This document shows, piece after piece, positions 24,801-32,808 of a stretch of 64,000 bases of DNA; within the stretch, counting starts at the first letter, position 1; each line of letters starts with the position of its first letter. The position numbers and the translations under genes were made by a program. Origin of the DNA: Enterobacteriaceae bacterium RIT714 (GTDB lineage: Bacteria; Pseudomonadota; Gammaproteobacteria; Enterobacterales; Enterobacteriaceae); contig WJYB01000013.1 in the NCBI GenBank assembly GCA_009668015.1, positions 1 through 64,000 of the forward strand. Reading direction: 5' to 3'. The notes beneath the pieces were generated by a model. The model did no database searches and was not told the origin of the DNA. It worked only from the letters and a program-made list of their open reading frames with translations.

Positions 24801-26129
24801 TCACGCTTCGCGAGTCTCGCGCGGTGCCTGGGCGTTCAGGAATGGCAGCAGCAACAGCGCAGAAATCCCGGCGGCGATGGCGATCACCGCGAAGAAACCG
24901 CTCCAGTGCCAGATGTCGATCACTCGCGCCAGCGGCCAGCCGGAAAGGGACGCACCAAGATAGGCAAACAGGCCAACAAACCCGGTCGCCGCACCCGCGG
25001 CGTCTTTGTGCGAACACTCCGCTGCCGCCATGCCGATCAGCATCTGCGGGCCAAACACAAAGAATCCGGTGGTGAAGAAACAGGCCGCCTGCATCACGTA
25101 GCTGGCAAAGGGCATCAGCCACAGCGACCCCACGGAGAGCAAAATCCCGGCGGCAAAAATCAGGTTCATCGGCCCACGGTTGCCGTTAAACAGTTTGTCG
25201 GAACCCCATCCGGCGACCAGCGCGCCAATAAATCCGCCAAGCTCAAACATCGTGACCGCCGAGTTAGCGGTCACCAGATCGACGCCAAGCGTCTCGGACA
25301 TATACAAATTGCCCCAGTCGTTGATCGCCGCGCGGACCACGTACACCAGCACGTAGCACAGCGACAACAGCCAGATGTACGGATTGAACAGCACGTATTT
25401 GGTGAGAATTTCTTTGCGCGTCAGCCCCGCTCCTTCCTGCTGCTGGGCGATTTCCATCTCATCGTGTCGCCAGTCGCCCACCGGCGGCAGCCCGACGGTC
25501 TGCGGCCTGTCGCGCAGGCGCCAGCAGAGAAACAGCCCGGCGACGATCGCCAGACCGCCCGCAATCATCATTCCCGCTCGCCAGCCGTAGTGCAGCGCCG
25601 CCGCGCCCACCACGATGGGGATCAGCGCCCCGCCTACGTTATGCGCGGTATTCCAGACAGCCCACCAGCCGCCGCGCTCGTTACGCGAGTACCAGGCCGT
25701 CAGCAAACGGGCGCAAACCGGCGCGCCCCAGCCCTGGAAAAAGGCGTTCAGCGCCCACAGCATGGCGAAGGCCCACAGGGAGGTGGAGAAACCAAACAGG
25801 ATATTGACCACTCCGGTTGCGATAAGCCCCATCCCCATAAAGTAACGGGCGTTGGAGCGGTCGCTGACAATGCCGGAGACGAATTTCGACAGACCGTAAG
25901 TGATATAAAACAGCGTCGCCAGCAGGCCGATATCGGTGCGCGTCATCACCCCGCTGGCGAGGATTTCCGGCGCGGCGGCGTTAAAACTTTTGCGCGTAAA
26001 ATAGAACAGCGCATAGCCCAGCCAGATGGTGGCCAAAATATGCCGCCGCCAGTAGCGGTAACGTTCGTCAATTTCGCGTTTATCGCCCACGGGCGCGGCA
26101 TTCGCTGGCGTTTTCAGAAAGGTTAACAT
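24801..26129 (-). CDS. uhpC: UhpC glucose-6-phosphate sensor (MFS-type)
   Basis: Membrane sensor related to UhpT that binds external glucose 6-phosphate and activates the kinase UhpB. The 442 residues have 12 membrane segments and closely match E. coli UhpC (YRYWRRHIL.TIWLGYALFYFTRKSFNAA; VYVVRAAINDWGNLYMSETLGVDLVTAN). Two in-frame ATGs are adjacent (26132, 26129). The second gives MLTFLK as in E. coli and lies 7 bases from GAGGA. It starts about 9 bases after the uhpB stop, so translation is probably coupled. Confidence 0.94.
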   Translation of the reverse strand: MLTFLKTPANAAPVGDKREIDERYRYWRRHILATIWLGYALFYFTRKSFNAAAPEILASGVMTRTDIGLLATLFYITYGLSKFVSGIVSDRSNARYFMGMGLIATGVVNILFGFSTSLWAFAMLWALNAFFQGWGAPVCARLLTAWYSRNERGGWWAVWNTAHNVGGALIPIVVGAAALHYGWRAGMMIAGGLAIVAGLFLCWRLRDRPQTVGLPPVGDWRHDEMEIAQQQEGAGLTRKEILTKYVLFNPYIWLLSLCYVLVYVVRAAINDWGNLYMSETLGVDLVTANSAVTMFELGGFIGALVAGWGSDKLFNGNRGPMNLIFAAGILLSVGSLWLMPFASYVMQAACFFTTGFFVFGPQMLIGMAAAECSHKDAAGAATGFVGLFAYLGASLSGWPLARVIDIWHWSGFFAVIAIAAGISALLLLPFLNAQAPRETREA

Positions 26130-26138
26130 CATCGTTCC

Positions 26139-27638
26139 TCAGGCATAACGCAGCGGCAAACTGACGCTGACTCGCGTGCCGTGGGTGCAGGAAATCGCCA
26201 GCGTTCCGCCGAGTGCGGTGACGCGCTCGCGCATTCCGGCCAGACCAAAACCCTGCTGTCCGGATCCCGGCGGCAGCCCACAGCCGTCGTCTTCGAGCAC
26301 CAGCATCAGGCGCTCATCCTGCTGCCAGCCCTGCAGTGTCACCGCGCTGGCGCTGGCGTGCTTCACAATATTGTTCAGCCCCTCCTGACAGACGCGAAAC
26401 AGCGTGACGCGCTGACCTTCACTCAGCAGCGATTCATCAATATTCCAGTCGAGATGGCTGACAATACCGCGATCTTCCAGCTCCATCTCACGCATCAAAG
26501 AACGCACCGCCTGCTCAAGCGTAAGGTCATCCAGCTGGCGCGGTCGTAACCGTCCGAGCAGGCGACGAACCGAATCGTAGACTCCCAGAGAGAGCTGTTC
26601 GATATGCGCCCCGCCCTGCGTTACGCCGGCATTTTCCGGTGCCAGGCGCTGAACAATCCCCGCCTGAGTGCGAATGGCGGTGATGGTCTGGCCAATATCA
26701 TCGTGCAACTCACGCGCCACTTCCTGACGCACGCTCTCTTCGGTTTCCAGCAAGCGCTCGGCGAGGCGGCGATTTCGCGCCAGCTCGTTTTGCAGCGACT
26801 GATTCAGTTCACGCAGGCGCTGAATACCCGCGCCCAGCAGCAGTCCGGTCAGGCTTTGTGCCAGTAATGAGAGTAATAAATCGACCGGATGATCGTGCCA
26901 GGTCTGGCTGGCTATCAGCGCAATGGCATTCATCAGCGTGGCGATCAGCGCCCCCTGCCAGCCGTAGTGCCAGGCCAGCGCGATAATCGGCAGCGCCAGA
27001 CAAAACGGCGTAAAGCGGGACAGCTCGGCAGGCAGACCCAGCTGGAGCCACAGGCTCACCACAAACAGCAGCAGATACCAGATAAGATGCCGGGCGCGCC
27101 AGTTCACCGGCTGGGAAACCAGCGCCGGGCCGAGCGGCTGCCAGACGGTGCTGGTGAGATAGTGCCAGATCACCAGGCACGTGGGGGCCAGCGTCAGCCC
27201 GCCGGTCAGCGTCAGCAGCAGCGCGTTCAGCATCTCCTGCTCGCCCGTCCACGGCAGGGACTGTAACAGCGCAGCGGCGATCAGCGCCCCGCCCTGACGC
27301 AGCAACGTGCGCCAGTCGCGCTGATGGCGATAACGGGAGATCAGCACCACCGGCAGTAGCGTCAGCAGCCCCCCGATCATCAATAAGGGCAGATGCGCCA
27401 GCGCCACTTCCCGCGCCAGCCAGACCAGCATGATCCACTCGGCCCCCAGCAAGACCGGCCAGTAGCCGCGCGGGCATTGCAGCATCAGCCCCAGACGCAA
27501 GCCAAACGGGAACAGCAGCACGGCCAGCTCAGGGCGTTCGACCAGATGCAGGCTGATGCTCCACAGACAAAACCAGGCGGCCGAGAAGATAAAAAAACTG
27601 GCGACAATGGCGATCAGTCGGGAGAAAAGCGCGTTCAT
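26139..27638 (-). CDS. uhpB: UhpB sensor histidine kinase
   Basis: Inner-membrane histidine kinase of 499 residues that phosphorylates UhpA when UhpC senses glucose 6-phosphate. The N-terminal half is a MASE1-type bundle of about eight membrane segments. It is followed by a coiled linker ([29 protein letters not shown]), a HisKA_3 dimerisation domain with the phospho-His in [12 protein letters not shown] (near residue 313), and an ATP-binding domain with DDGCGLPPG and [11 protein letters not shown]. Its start overlaps the uhpA stop by 4 bases (ATGA). Confidence 0.95.
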   Translation of the reverse strand: MNALFSRLIAIVASFFIFSAAWFCLWSISLHLVERPELAVLLFPFGLRLGLMLQCPRGYWPVLLGAEWIMLVWLAREVALAHLPLLMIGGLLTLLPVVLISRYRHQRDWRTLLRQGGALIAAALLQSLPWTGEQEMLNALLLTLTGGLTLAPTCLVIWHYLTSTVWQPLGPALVSQPVNWRARHLIWYLLLFVVSLWLQLGLPAELSRFTPFCLALPIIALAWHYGWQGALIATLMNAIALIASQTWHDHPVDLLLSLLAQSLTGLLLGAGIQRLRELNQSLQNELARNRRLAERLLETEESVRQEVARELHDDIGQTITAIRTQAGIVQRLAPENAGVTQGGAHIEQLSLGVYDSVRRLLGRLRPRQLDDLTLEQAVRSLMREMELEDRGIVSHLDWNIDESLLSEGQRVTLFRVCQEGLNNIVKHASASAVTLQGWQQDERLMLVLEDDGCGLPPGSGQQGFGLAGMRERVTALGGTLAISCTHGTRVSVSLPLRYA

Positions 27639-28228
27639 TGCCAGCCGTCAAACATACGGCGAGCCAGCTCTACGTCGTTACTGACGCCGAGTTTTTCCAT
27701 CAGATTGGCGCGATGGACGTGAACGGTTTTAGGCGACAGCCCAAGCTCCACGGCAATCTCTTTCACCGCCATCCCCTGCGCCAGTTTTTCCGCCACCTGC
27801 CGTTCCCGTTTGGTGAGCGGATCCTGCCGTCCGGCCGCCAGCTTAATGGCAATATCCGGCGTCAGATAACAGCCGCCCGTGGCGACAGTGCGCACGGCGG
27901 AGATCAGCTCATCGGGGCTACAGCGCTTGGAGAGAAACCCGCGCGCACCGGCGTTGAGCGCCTGTTCGACCAGCGCCGGGCTGTCGTGAACCGAGAGCAT
28001 AATGGTCGCCATCCCTTTGGGAAGCAGACTTAATAATTCCAGTCCGGAGAGGTCCGGCATGGAGATATCGCAAATACAGACCTGCACGCCGCGCCCCGGT
28101 AATCCGGCCAGCGCCTCGCGGCCAGAACCGAATTCACCCACAACCTGAAAATCAGGCTCAAGGCTCAGGAGCTGGGCAAAACCGGAGCGGACGATAAGAT
28201 GATCGTCGATCAGAGCGATGGTGGTCAT
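27635..28228 (-). CDS. uhpA: UhpA response regulator
   Basis: NarL/FixJ-family transcription activator of uhpT, 196 residues. The receiver domain shows DD (8-9), the phospho-acceptor Asp54 in [10 protein letters not shown] and Lys near residue 101. The C-terminal LuxR-type helix-turn-helix is [43 protein letters not shown]. The ATG at 28228 ([10 protein letters not shown]) is used; the longer open frame to 28288 runs through the ilvN terminator and has no support. Confidence 0.96.
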   Translation of the reverse strand: MTTIALIDDHLIVRSGFAQLLSLEPDFQVVGEFGSGREALAGLPGRGVQVCICDISMPDLSGLELLSLLPKGMATIMLSVHDSPALVEQALNAGARGFLSKRCSPDELISAVRTVATGGCYLTPDIAIKLAAGRQDPLTKRERQVAEKLAQGMAVKEIAVELGLSPKTVHVHRANLMEKLGVSNDVELARRMFDGWQ

Positions 28229-28243
28229 GATGCTTTCCTGGCG

Positions 28244-28279
28244 GATAAAAAACGCGCTTACCTTAACGATAAGCGCGTT
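28244..28279 (-). terminator. ilvBN terminator
   Basis: Minus-strand AACGCGCTTA ... TAAGCGCGTT hairpin with a TTTTTT tail after ilvN. It lies only 16 bases before the uhpA start codon, so the uhpA promoter must overlap it or the ilvN end. Confidence 0.85.
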
Positions 28280-28300
28280 GCCGTTCAAGCCTTGAGCGAT

Positions 28301-28591
28301 TTACTCAAAAAACACCGCAATTTTGTTAAACATGGAGGGATCGGACTGGTTGCGGATCACCCTGACGACATCTTCCAGTTTTTCGATCTGGCTAATCATC
28401 TGCCCCAGACGCTGGTCATCGTTTACCAGTAGCCAGATGCGACTGTGCTGGCTGCCGTGAATCGGCAAACAGAGAATGCCTTCTACGTTAAACGCGCGAC
28501 GGGCAAACAGGCCGCAGACGTGGGTCATGACGCCGGGATGGTTGCGGACGGTGAGTTCAAGAATAACGTTGTCATGTGTGGTCTGTTGCAT
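28301..28591 (-). CDS. ilvN: Acetolactate synthase I regulatory subunit
   Basis: Small ACT-domain subunit (96 residues) of acetohydroxy-acid synthase I. It confers valine feedback inhibition and raises activity of IlvB in branched-chain amino acid synthesis. The ACT fold is seen in [33 protein letters not shown]. It starts 3 bases after the ilvB stop, so it is translationally coupled. Length equals E. coli IlvN. Confidence 0.96.
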   Translation of the reverse strand: MQQTTHDNVILELTVRNHPGVMTHVCGLFARRAFNVEGILCLPIHGSQHSRIWLLVNDDQRLGQMISQIEKLEDVVRVIRNQSDPSMFNKIAVFFE

Positions 28592-28594
28592 GGC

Positions 28595-30283
28595 TTATTC
28601 TCCCACCATTTCAGTATTGGCCGCACCCGGCGGGACCATCGGATACACTTTTTGTTCTGGATCGATGCGGACGTGGATCAGCGCCGGTCCCGGGCGTGAA
28701 ATGGCTGCCTGCAAAGCCGCATGCGCATCCTCTTCGGCGTTCAAATCACAGGTGTGCAGGCCAAAACCGGCCGCAATCTGCATAAAGTTGATCATCCCCG
28801 GATAGGTCGCGGCAAACACGCCCTGCTTGTAGAACAGACTCTGCTGCTGATGGACCAGCCCCAGCGCTTCGTTATTCATCAGGATAATTTTCACATCCAG
28901 CTGGTTTTCGGCAGCGGTCGCCATCTCCTGAATATTCATCATCAGACTGCCGTCACCGGAGAAACAAATCACCTTGCGATCCGGGTTCGCCAGGGCCGCA
29001 CCGACAGCCGCAGGCAGGCCAAAGCCCATTGTTCCCAGGCCGCCGGAAGTCAGCCACTGACGCGGACGGTTCAGCGGATACGCCTGGGCGGTCCACATCT
29101 GATGCTGGCCGACATCGGTGGTGATAATCGCGCTGTCATCCACGCAGGCGGCCACGGCGTTAATCAGGCCGTAGTGGCTTAACGGGTCGCCTTCGGTCGG
29201 GATGGCGCCCGGAAACTCTTGCTGCAACGCCGCGACAAGCTTGCGCCAGTCGGCGTTTTCGCTGGCGTGCGTTTGCGGGATCAGCTGCGCCAGAACGTCG
29301 GCCACGTCGCCCTGAATCGCCACGTGCGGCTGCTTGATTTTGCCCAGCTCAGCGCGGTCGATATCAACGTGAATAATCTTCGCATTCGGGCAAAACTGCT
29401 CGGTTTTGCCGATCGCCCGGTCATCAAAACGTGCGCCGAGAACAATCAGCAAATCAGCCTCTTGCAGGATGAAATTAGTACTGCGCGCACCGTGCATTCC
29501 CAGCATGCCCAGCGACAGCGGATGCGCTTTTGGCAGCATGCCCAGTGCCATTAAGGTCATGGTGGTGGGCAGATTGGCTTTTTCCGCAAATGCGCGCACC
29601 TGTTCAGCGGCGTTGATCGCTCCACCGCCCAGATAGAGCACAGGGCGTTTCGCGGCGTTAATCATCGCCGCGGCATCGCGCACGCTGTCTGCGCTGAATT
29701 CCGGAGACGGCGCGCGATCGCCGGGTTCAGGGAAGCTATCAATGTCGATTTCCGCGGTTTGTACGTCCTTAGGAATGTCTATCCACACCGGGCCGGGACG
29801 GCCTGACTGGGCAATGCGGAACGCATCGCTGATCACCTGGGGTAACTCGGCGATATCGCGAACCAGATAGTTATGTTTAGTGATGGGGATAGAGATGCCG
29901 TAGGTGTCCACTTCCTGAAACGCATCGGTACCAATCATTGAAGACGGCACCTGGCCGGTAATACAGATCAGCGGGATGGAGTCGAGGCGCGCATCGGCAA
30001 TCGCGGTCACCAGATTGGTGGCGCCAGGCCCGCTACAGGCCATACAGACGGCGGGTTTGCCCTGAGTACGCGCCATGCCCTGCGCAATAAACCCCGCGCC
30101 TTGCTCATGGCGAGCCAGAACGTGACGAATCTGCGTGCTTTGACTTAAGGCGTCATACAGCGGCAGAACCGTTCCGCCGGGAATACCCGACACCAGGGTG
30201 ATACCCTGTCGCTCCAGTAAATGAACGATTAATTGCGCGCCAGTAAAACGCGTCTGAGTTGATGTTGTGCCCGAACTTGCCAT
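28595..30283 (-). CDS. ilvB: Acetolactate synthase I catalytic subunit
   Basis: Thiamine-diphosphate enzyme of 562 residues joining two pyruvates to acetolactate, or pyruvate and 2-ketobutyrate to acetohydroxybutyrate, in the cytoplasm. Seen are the catalytic Glu in ARHEQGAGF (near residue 60), the central FAD/nucleotide domain (ALGMLPKAHPLSLGMLGMHG) and the ThDP motif GDGSLMMN ... NN (about 450-480). The start MASSGTTSTQTRFTG agrees with E. coli IlvB. Expression should be controlled by the ivbL attenuator upstream. Confidence 0.97.
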   Translation of the reverse strand: MASSGTTSTQTRFTGAQLIVHLLERQGITLVSGIPGGTVLPLYDALSQSTQIRHVLARHEQGAGFIAQGMARTQGKPAVCMACSGPGATNLVTAIADARLDSIPLICITGQVPSSMIGTDAFQEVDTYGISIPITKHNYLVRDIAELPQVISDAFRIAQSGRPGPVWIDIPKDVQTAEIDIDSFPEPGDRAPSPEFSADSVRDAAAMINAAKRPVLYLGGGAINAAEQVRAFAEKANLPTTMTLMALGMLPKAHPLSLGMLGMHGARSTNFILQEADLLIVLGARFDDRAIGKTEQFCPNAKIIHVDIDRAELGKIKQPHVAIQGDVADVLAQLIPQTHASENADWRKLVAALQQEFPGAIPTEGDPLSHYGLINAVAACVDDSAIITTDVGQHQMWTAQAYPLNRPRQWLTSGGLGTMGFGLPAAVGAALANPDRKVICFSGDGSLMMNIQEMATAAENQLDVKIILMNNEALGLVHQQQSLFYKQGVFAATYPGMINFMQIAAGFGLHTCDLNAEEDAHAALQAAISRPGPALIHVRIDPEQKVYPMVPPGAANTEMVGE

Positions 30284-30311
30284 GCTCCAGTCCTTTTGTT
30301 CTGAGCCGACT

Positions 30312-30435
30312 TTACGCGTCGCATTTCAGGTTGCAGATGCGATGGCTGCGTTCACTCACCCCAGTCACGTACCTATGTACGCTCCTGGGATTTGCTCACT
30401 TGCCACCTTCCTGCAACCCGAACTACTTAGCGTAT
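30312..30435. repeat. ERIC element in the ilvB leader
   Basis: About 124 bases matching the enterobacterial repetitive intergenic consensus as I know it: GGTTGCAG...GCTGCGTTC, the core CACCCCAGTCACGTACCTATGTACGCTCCTGGG, then CTTGCCACCTTCCTGCAAC, ending in CGTAT. It lies between the attenuator hairpin and the ilvB ribosome binding site and is therefore transcribed as part of the ilvBN mRNA. Confidence 0.9.
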
Positions 30436-30455
30436 CCGGGAGGGGGTCTTAAACG

Positions 30456-30489
30456 AAAAACCCCGCCCGGTTTGCGCCGGCGGGGTTTT
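30456..30489 (-). terminator. ilvB attenuator terminator
   Basis: Minus-strand hairpin CCCCGCC-GGCGCAAACC-GGGCGGGG with a TTTTT tail, 24 bases after the ivbL stop. This is the attenuator at which stalled translation of the Val-rich leader prevents termination. Confidence 0.9.
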
Positions 30490-30512
30490 GGATTCGTGTG
30501 TTGATCCAGTCC

Positions 30513-30611
30513 CTACGGCGCATTGCCGACGACCACCACCACACGTACGACGACCACTGCGGCAGGTTGCGCAGTTTTTAGTAGGGTCGACGTCATCATG
30601 GAAGTTGTCAT
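30513..30611 (-). CDS. ivbL: ilvB operon leader peptide
   Basis: Attenuation leader peptide of 32 residues, the same length as E. coli IvbL, beginning MTTSMM and ending VGNAP. It contains two valine runs (VVVV and VVVVV) split by a single Arg, after LLKTAQPAA. Scarcity of charged Val- (and Leu-) tRNA would stall ribosomes here and favour the antiterminator. The ATG at 30611 is used; an open extension to 30695 has no support. Confidence 0.95.
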   Translation of the reverse strand: MTTSMMTSTLLKTAQPAAVVVVRVVVVVGNAP

Positions 30612-30740
30612 TGGGGACCTGTGTTTAGAATCATTGATAGAATTTATACAAACACAGGTTTTCTGGCGTGACAATGGAAATATTTTCATCCACACAAATT
30701 TGCGTCAGGGATCACGTTTCGTTTGTAGAGCGATGAAAAC

Positions 30741-30815
30741 AAAAAACCTCGCCGGAGCGAGGTTTTTTTCAGGGTTTGCGGTTGGTTTCCGCAAAACACA
30801 CTGTGTTACGTCAAC
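30741..30815 (-). ncRNA. istR: IstR-1 antisense RNA of tisB
   Basis: Transcribed leftward, divergent from tisB. The expected RNA begins GUUGACGUAACACAGUGUG and ends in the hairpin CCTCGC-TCCG-GCGAGG-TTTTTT. That gives 75 bases, the length of E. coli IstR-1, whose 5' part and terminator it resembles. A 19-base stretch (30797-30815) is perfectly complementary to the tisB mRNA at 31046-31064. The promoter on the minus strand is TTGCGC (30850-30845), 17-base spacer, TATACT (30827-30822), placing the start 6-7 bases downstream, at 30815. It should block a ribosome standby site and keep TisB off outside SOS. Confidence 0.9.
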
Positions 30816-30911
30816 GCAAGAAGTATACGCGATCGACCACGAACGCGCAATTTTAGGGCTCTTTTTTGACGAATCTAAGTATGGATCAGCCCACCGAATT
30901 TGTCGATAAAA

Positions 30912-30943
30912 TACTGTTCATGCATCCAGTATTTATCTATACT
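30912..30943 (+). promoter_or_regulatory. tisB SOS promoter with LexA box
   Basis: LexA-type box TACTGTTCATGCATCCAGTA (30912-30931; CTG-N10-CAG) overlaps a promoter with TGTTCA (30915-30920), a 17-base spacer and TATACT (30938-30943). Transcription would start near 30950. The divergent LexA-dependent IstR-2 transcript probably also starts in this area. Confidence 0.85.
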
Positions 30944-31133
30944 GATTTTGTTCACAGTGCGTTATGGGGGCCGCAAGCAGTAACCGGCGCAACGAAGTCC
31001 TGGCTGAAACGGGTGGTGCCGTCAGTGCCTTAACCCCCAAATGAGCACACTGTGTTACGTCAACAAAGGTGCTGGCAACAGGCGGCGGAGAGGTACGCCA
31101 GCATCGTGCTCCTTCTGCCAGAAGGAGGCGCGT

Positions 31134-31223
31134 ATGGGCATCGTGGATATGGTCATTCTTATCCTGAAACTCATTGTTGCGGTACTGCAACTGCTTGATG
31201 CTGTCCTGAAATACCTGCGGTAA
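31134..31223 (+). CDS. tisB: TisB SOS-induced membrane toxin peptide
   Basis: Type I toxin of 29 residues (MGIVDMVILILKLIVAVLQL through LLDAVLKYLR), one amphipathic transmembrane helix that differs from E. coli TisB at only a few positions. It inserts in the inner membrane, dissipates the proton-motive force and promotes dormancy after DNA damage. The start follows a strong AGGAGG, which the mRNA is expected to fold away. The upstream ATG at 31041, in the place of tisA, is in frame with tisB without a stop, unlike the usual picture of a separate tisA. I take 31134 as the real start from homology. Confidence 0.92.
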   Translation: MGIVDMVILILKLIVAVLQLLDAVLKYLR

Positions 31224-31243
31224 GTCAGGGTCAAGTCGCACCT

Positions 31244-31273
31244 GAGAGGGGCGGGAAACCGCCCCTCTTTAAT
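31244..31273 (+). terminator. tisB terminator
   Basis: Hairpin GAGGGGCGG-GAAA-CCGCCCCTC followed by TTTAAT, 20 bases after the tisB stop. Confidence 0.85.
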
Positions 31274-31287
31274 AACGAGGGAATGCT

Positions 31288-31734
31288 ATGTCGCGTCTGT
31301 TGATTGAGCCTGTTACGCCTGATGAACCGGGCTATATCGCGTTGAAAGCAGAAAGTATCGCCTTGAATTTCAATATGCTGCGCAGGCTGGAAGAGAACTG
31401 GTTGCGTGGCGAAAATCGCTTTAACGCACCGGGTGAAAAACTGCTGGGCGCGTTTCTGAACGGCAAACTGGTTGGCGTTTGCGGTCTTAATCGCGATCCT
31501 TTCAGCCTGCAACCGCGCGCCGGACGCATCCGCCACCTGTATATCAGCGAAAAGTATCGCGGCCAGGGGATTGGCAAGCAGCTGTTATCAGTGGTGACCG
31601 CGGACGCCAGTATCTGGTTCGATTTCCTCAATACCCACGCACCGCAGACGGCCTGTGGCTTTTATCTCCATGCCGGATTTACGCTCGTCGCCGACGAATC
31701 ACGCGTGACTCACCGTCTGTTTTGCGCCGTGTAG
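31288..31734 (+). CDS. GNAT-family N-acetyltransferase
   Basis: Cytoplasmic acyl-CoA-dependent acetyltransferase of 148 residues. The acetyl-CoA pyrophosphate loop is YRGQGIGKQLL (near residue 92), preceded by the beta strand RIRHLYISEKYRG; the C-terminal ACGFYLHAGFTLV strand is also typical. The substrate is unknown. It begins just after the tisB terminator, behind ACGAGGGAATGCT, and has no operon partner of evident function. Confidence 0.8.
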   Translation: MSRLLIEPVTPDEPGYIALKAESIALNFNMLRRLEENWLRGENRFNAPGEKLLGAFLNGKLVGVCGLNRDPFSLQPRAGRIRHLYISEKYRGQGIGKQLLSVVTADASIWFDFLNTHAPQTACGFYLHAGFTLVADESRVTHRLFCAV

Positions 31735-31796
31735 CTTGCTGGCAGCAGTGGCTTGTGAATGTTACAGTGATGTGACACTCACAAAATTTCTGTGCC

Positions 31797-32630
31797 ATGA
31801 CTATCACCGTTTTTTGCATTTTGCTTTTCGCTGCGCTGTTACATGCCAGCTGGAACGCCATTGTCAAAGCCGGAACGGACAAGCTCTATTCCGCCATCAG
31901 CGTGAGCGGTTCCGCCACGGTTATCGCCCTGCTGCTCCTGCCTTTCTCCCCGCAGCCGACCGCCGCAAGCGTGCCGTTTTTGATTGTCTCCTGCGCCCTG
32001 CAGGTGGTGTACACGGTGCTGGTCGCTAAGACCTATCAGGTGTCGGATATGAGCCAGACCTATCCGCTGATGCGAGGAACCGCACCGCTACTGGTTGCCC
32101 TGATCAGCGTGTTTATTCTGGGCGATAGCCTCTCCTGGCTCGCCTGGACAGGCATTGGCGTGATTTGCTTATCCATCCTCGCTATGGCGCTCAATGGCCG
32201 CACGCAGTCGCGCAAAGGCATTGGGTTTGCGCTGCTGAATGCCTGTTTTATCGCAGCTTATACCCTTGTTGATGGAACCGGCGTGCGAGTGTCAGAGACG
32301 GCGCTGGGCTACACGCTGTGGACATTCTTCATGAACGGTTTTTGCCTGCTCTGCTGGGCCATGATGGCGCGTCGTCGTGAAGCCTCCGGCTATCTGCGTT
32401 TGCACTGGAAGAAAGGCGTGGTCGGCGGCATCGGCACGATGGGCTCTTACGGCCTCGCGCTCTGGGCGATGACCCAGGCTCCGCTGGCGGTCGTTGCCGC
32501 ACTCCGTGAAACCTCCATTCTGTTCGGCGCGGCAATCGCCTTTGTGCTCCTGAAAGAGAACGTTGCGGGAGTGCGTATTGCCGCTGCGCTGGGTATCGCG
32601 GGCGGAGCGATTTTGCTGCGCCTGGCCTGA
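31797..32630 (+). CDS. DMT/EamA-family membrane transporter
   Basis: Inner-membrane protein of 277 residues with about ten hydrophobic segments and two EamA halves (FCILLFAALLHASWNAIVKAG at the start; ALRETSILFGAAIAFVLLKENVAGVRIAAALGIAGGAILL at the end). It is a probable efflux permease for a small metabolite. It is distinct from yicL in this window (different loops), and I do not recognise a gene name. SD is weak; the start is the first ATG before the first membrane segment. Confidence 0.8.
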   Translation: MTITVFCILLFAALLHASWNAIVKAGTDKLYSAISVSGSATVIALLLLPFSPQPTAASVPFLIVSCALQVVYTVLVAKTYQVSDMSQTYPLMRGTAPLLVALISVFILGDSLSWLAWTGIGVICLSILAMALNGRTQSRKGIGFALLNACFIAAYTLVDGTGVRVSETALGYTLWTFFMNGFCLLCWAMMARRREASGYLRLHWKKGVVGGIGTMGSYGLALWAMTQAPLAVVAALRETSILFGAAIAFVLLKENVAGVRIAAALGIAGGAILLRLA

Positions 32631-32638
32631 TCCACGCT

Positions 32639-32654
32639 GGCAACAATTGTTGCC
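32639..32654. promoter_or_regulatory. perfect 16-bp palindrome upstream of emrD
   Basis: GGCAACAATTGTTGCC, perfectly self-complementary, nine bases after the stop of the DMT gene and 155 bases before the emrD start. It has no T tract, so it looks more like a dimeric regulator site than a terminator. The binder is unknown. Confidence 0.45.
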
Positions 32655-32808
32655 GAACATTGTTTACAAATCCTGCCTCTCACCTTCTTTTCATTCACCA
32701 TAGCAATGGTTAACTTATCATCGCGTTGTGGTAGATTCCTCGCGCATTTATGGCAATGCGCAGTCACTTATTCTTTATTTCTCTCTTTTTGCAAAAGTAT
32801 TCAGCGAC

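Noticed and set aside
30523-30909. Plus-strand frame of 128 codons across the ilvB leader and istR
   Set aside because: It crosses the antisense strand of ivbL and the IstR terminator and shows no protein family features.
31041-31133. Separate tisA gene
   Set aside because: The frame from the ATG at 31041 has no stop before tisB and no known product; it is treated as part of the tisB leader and discussed as a finding.
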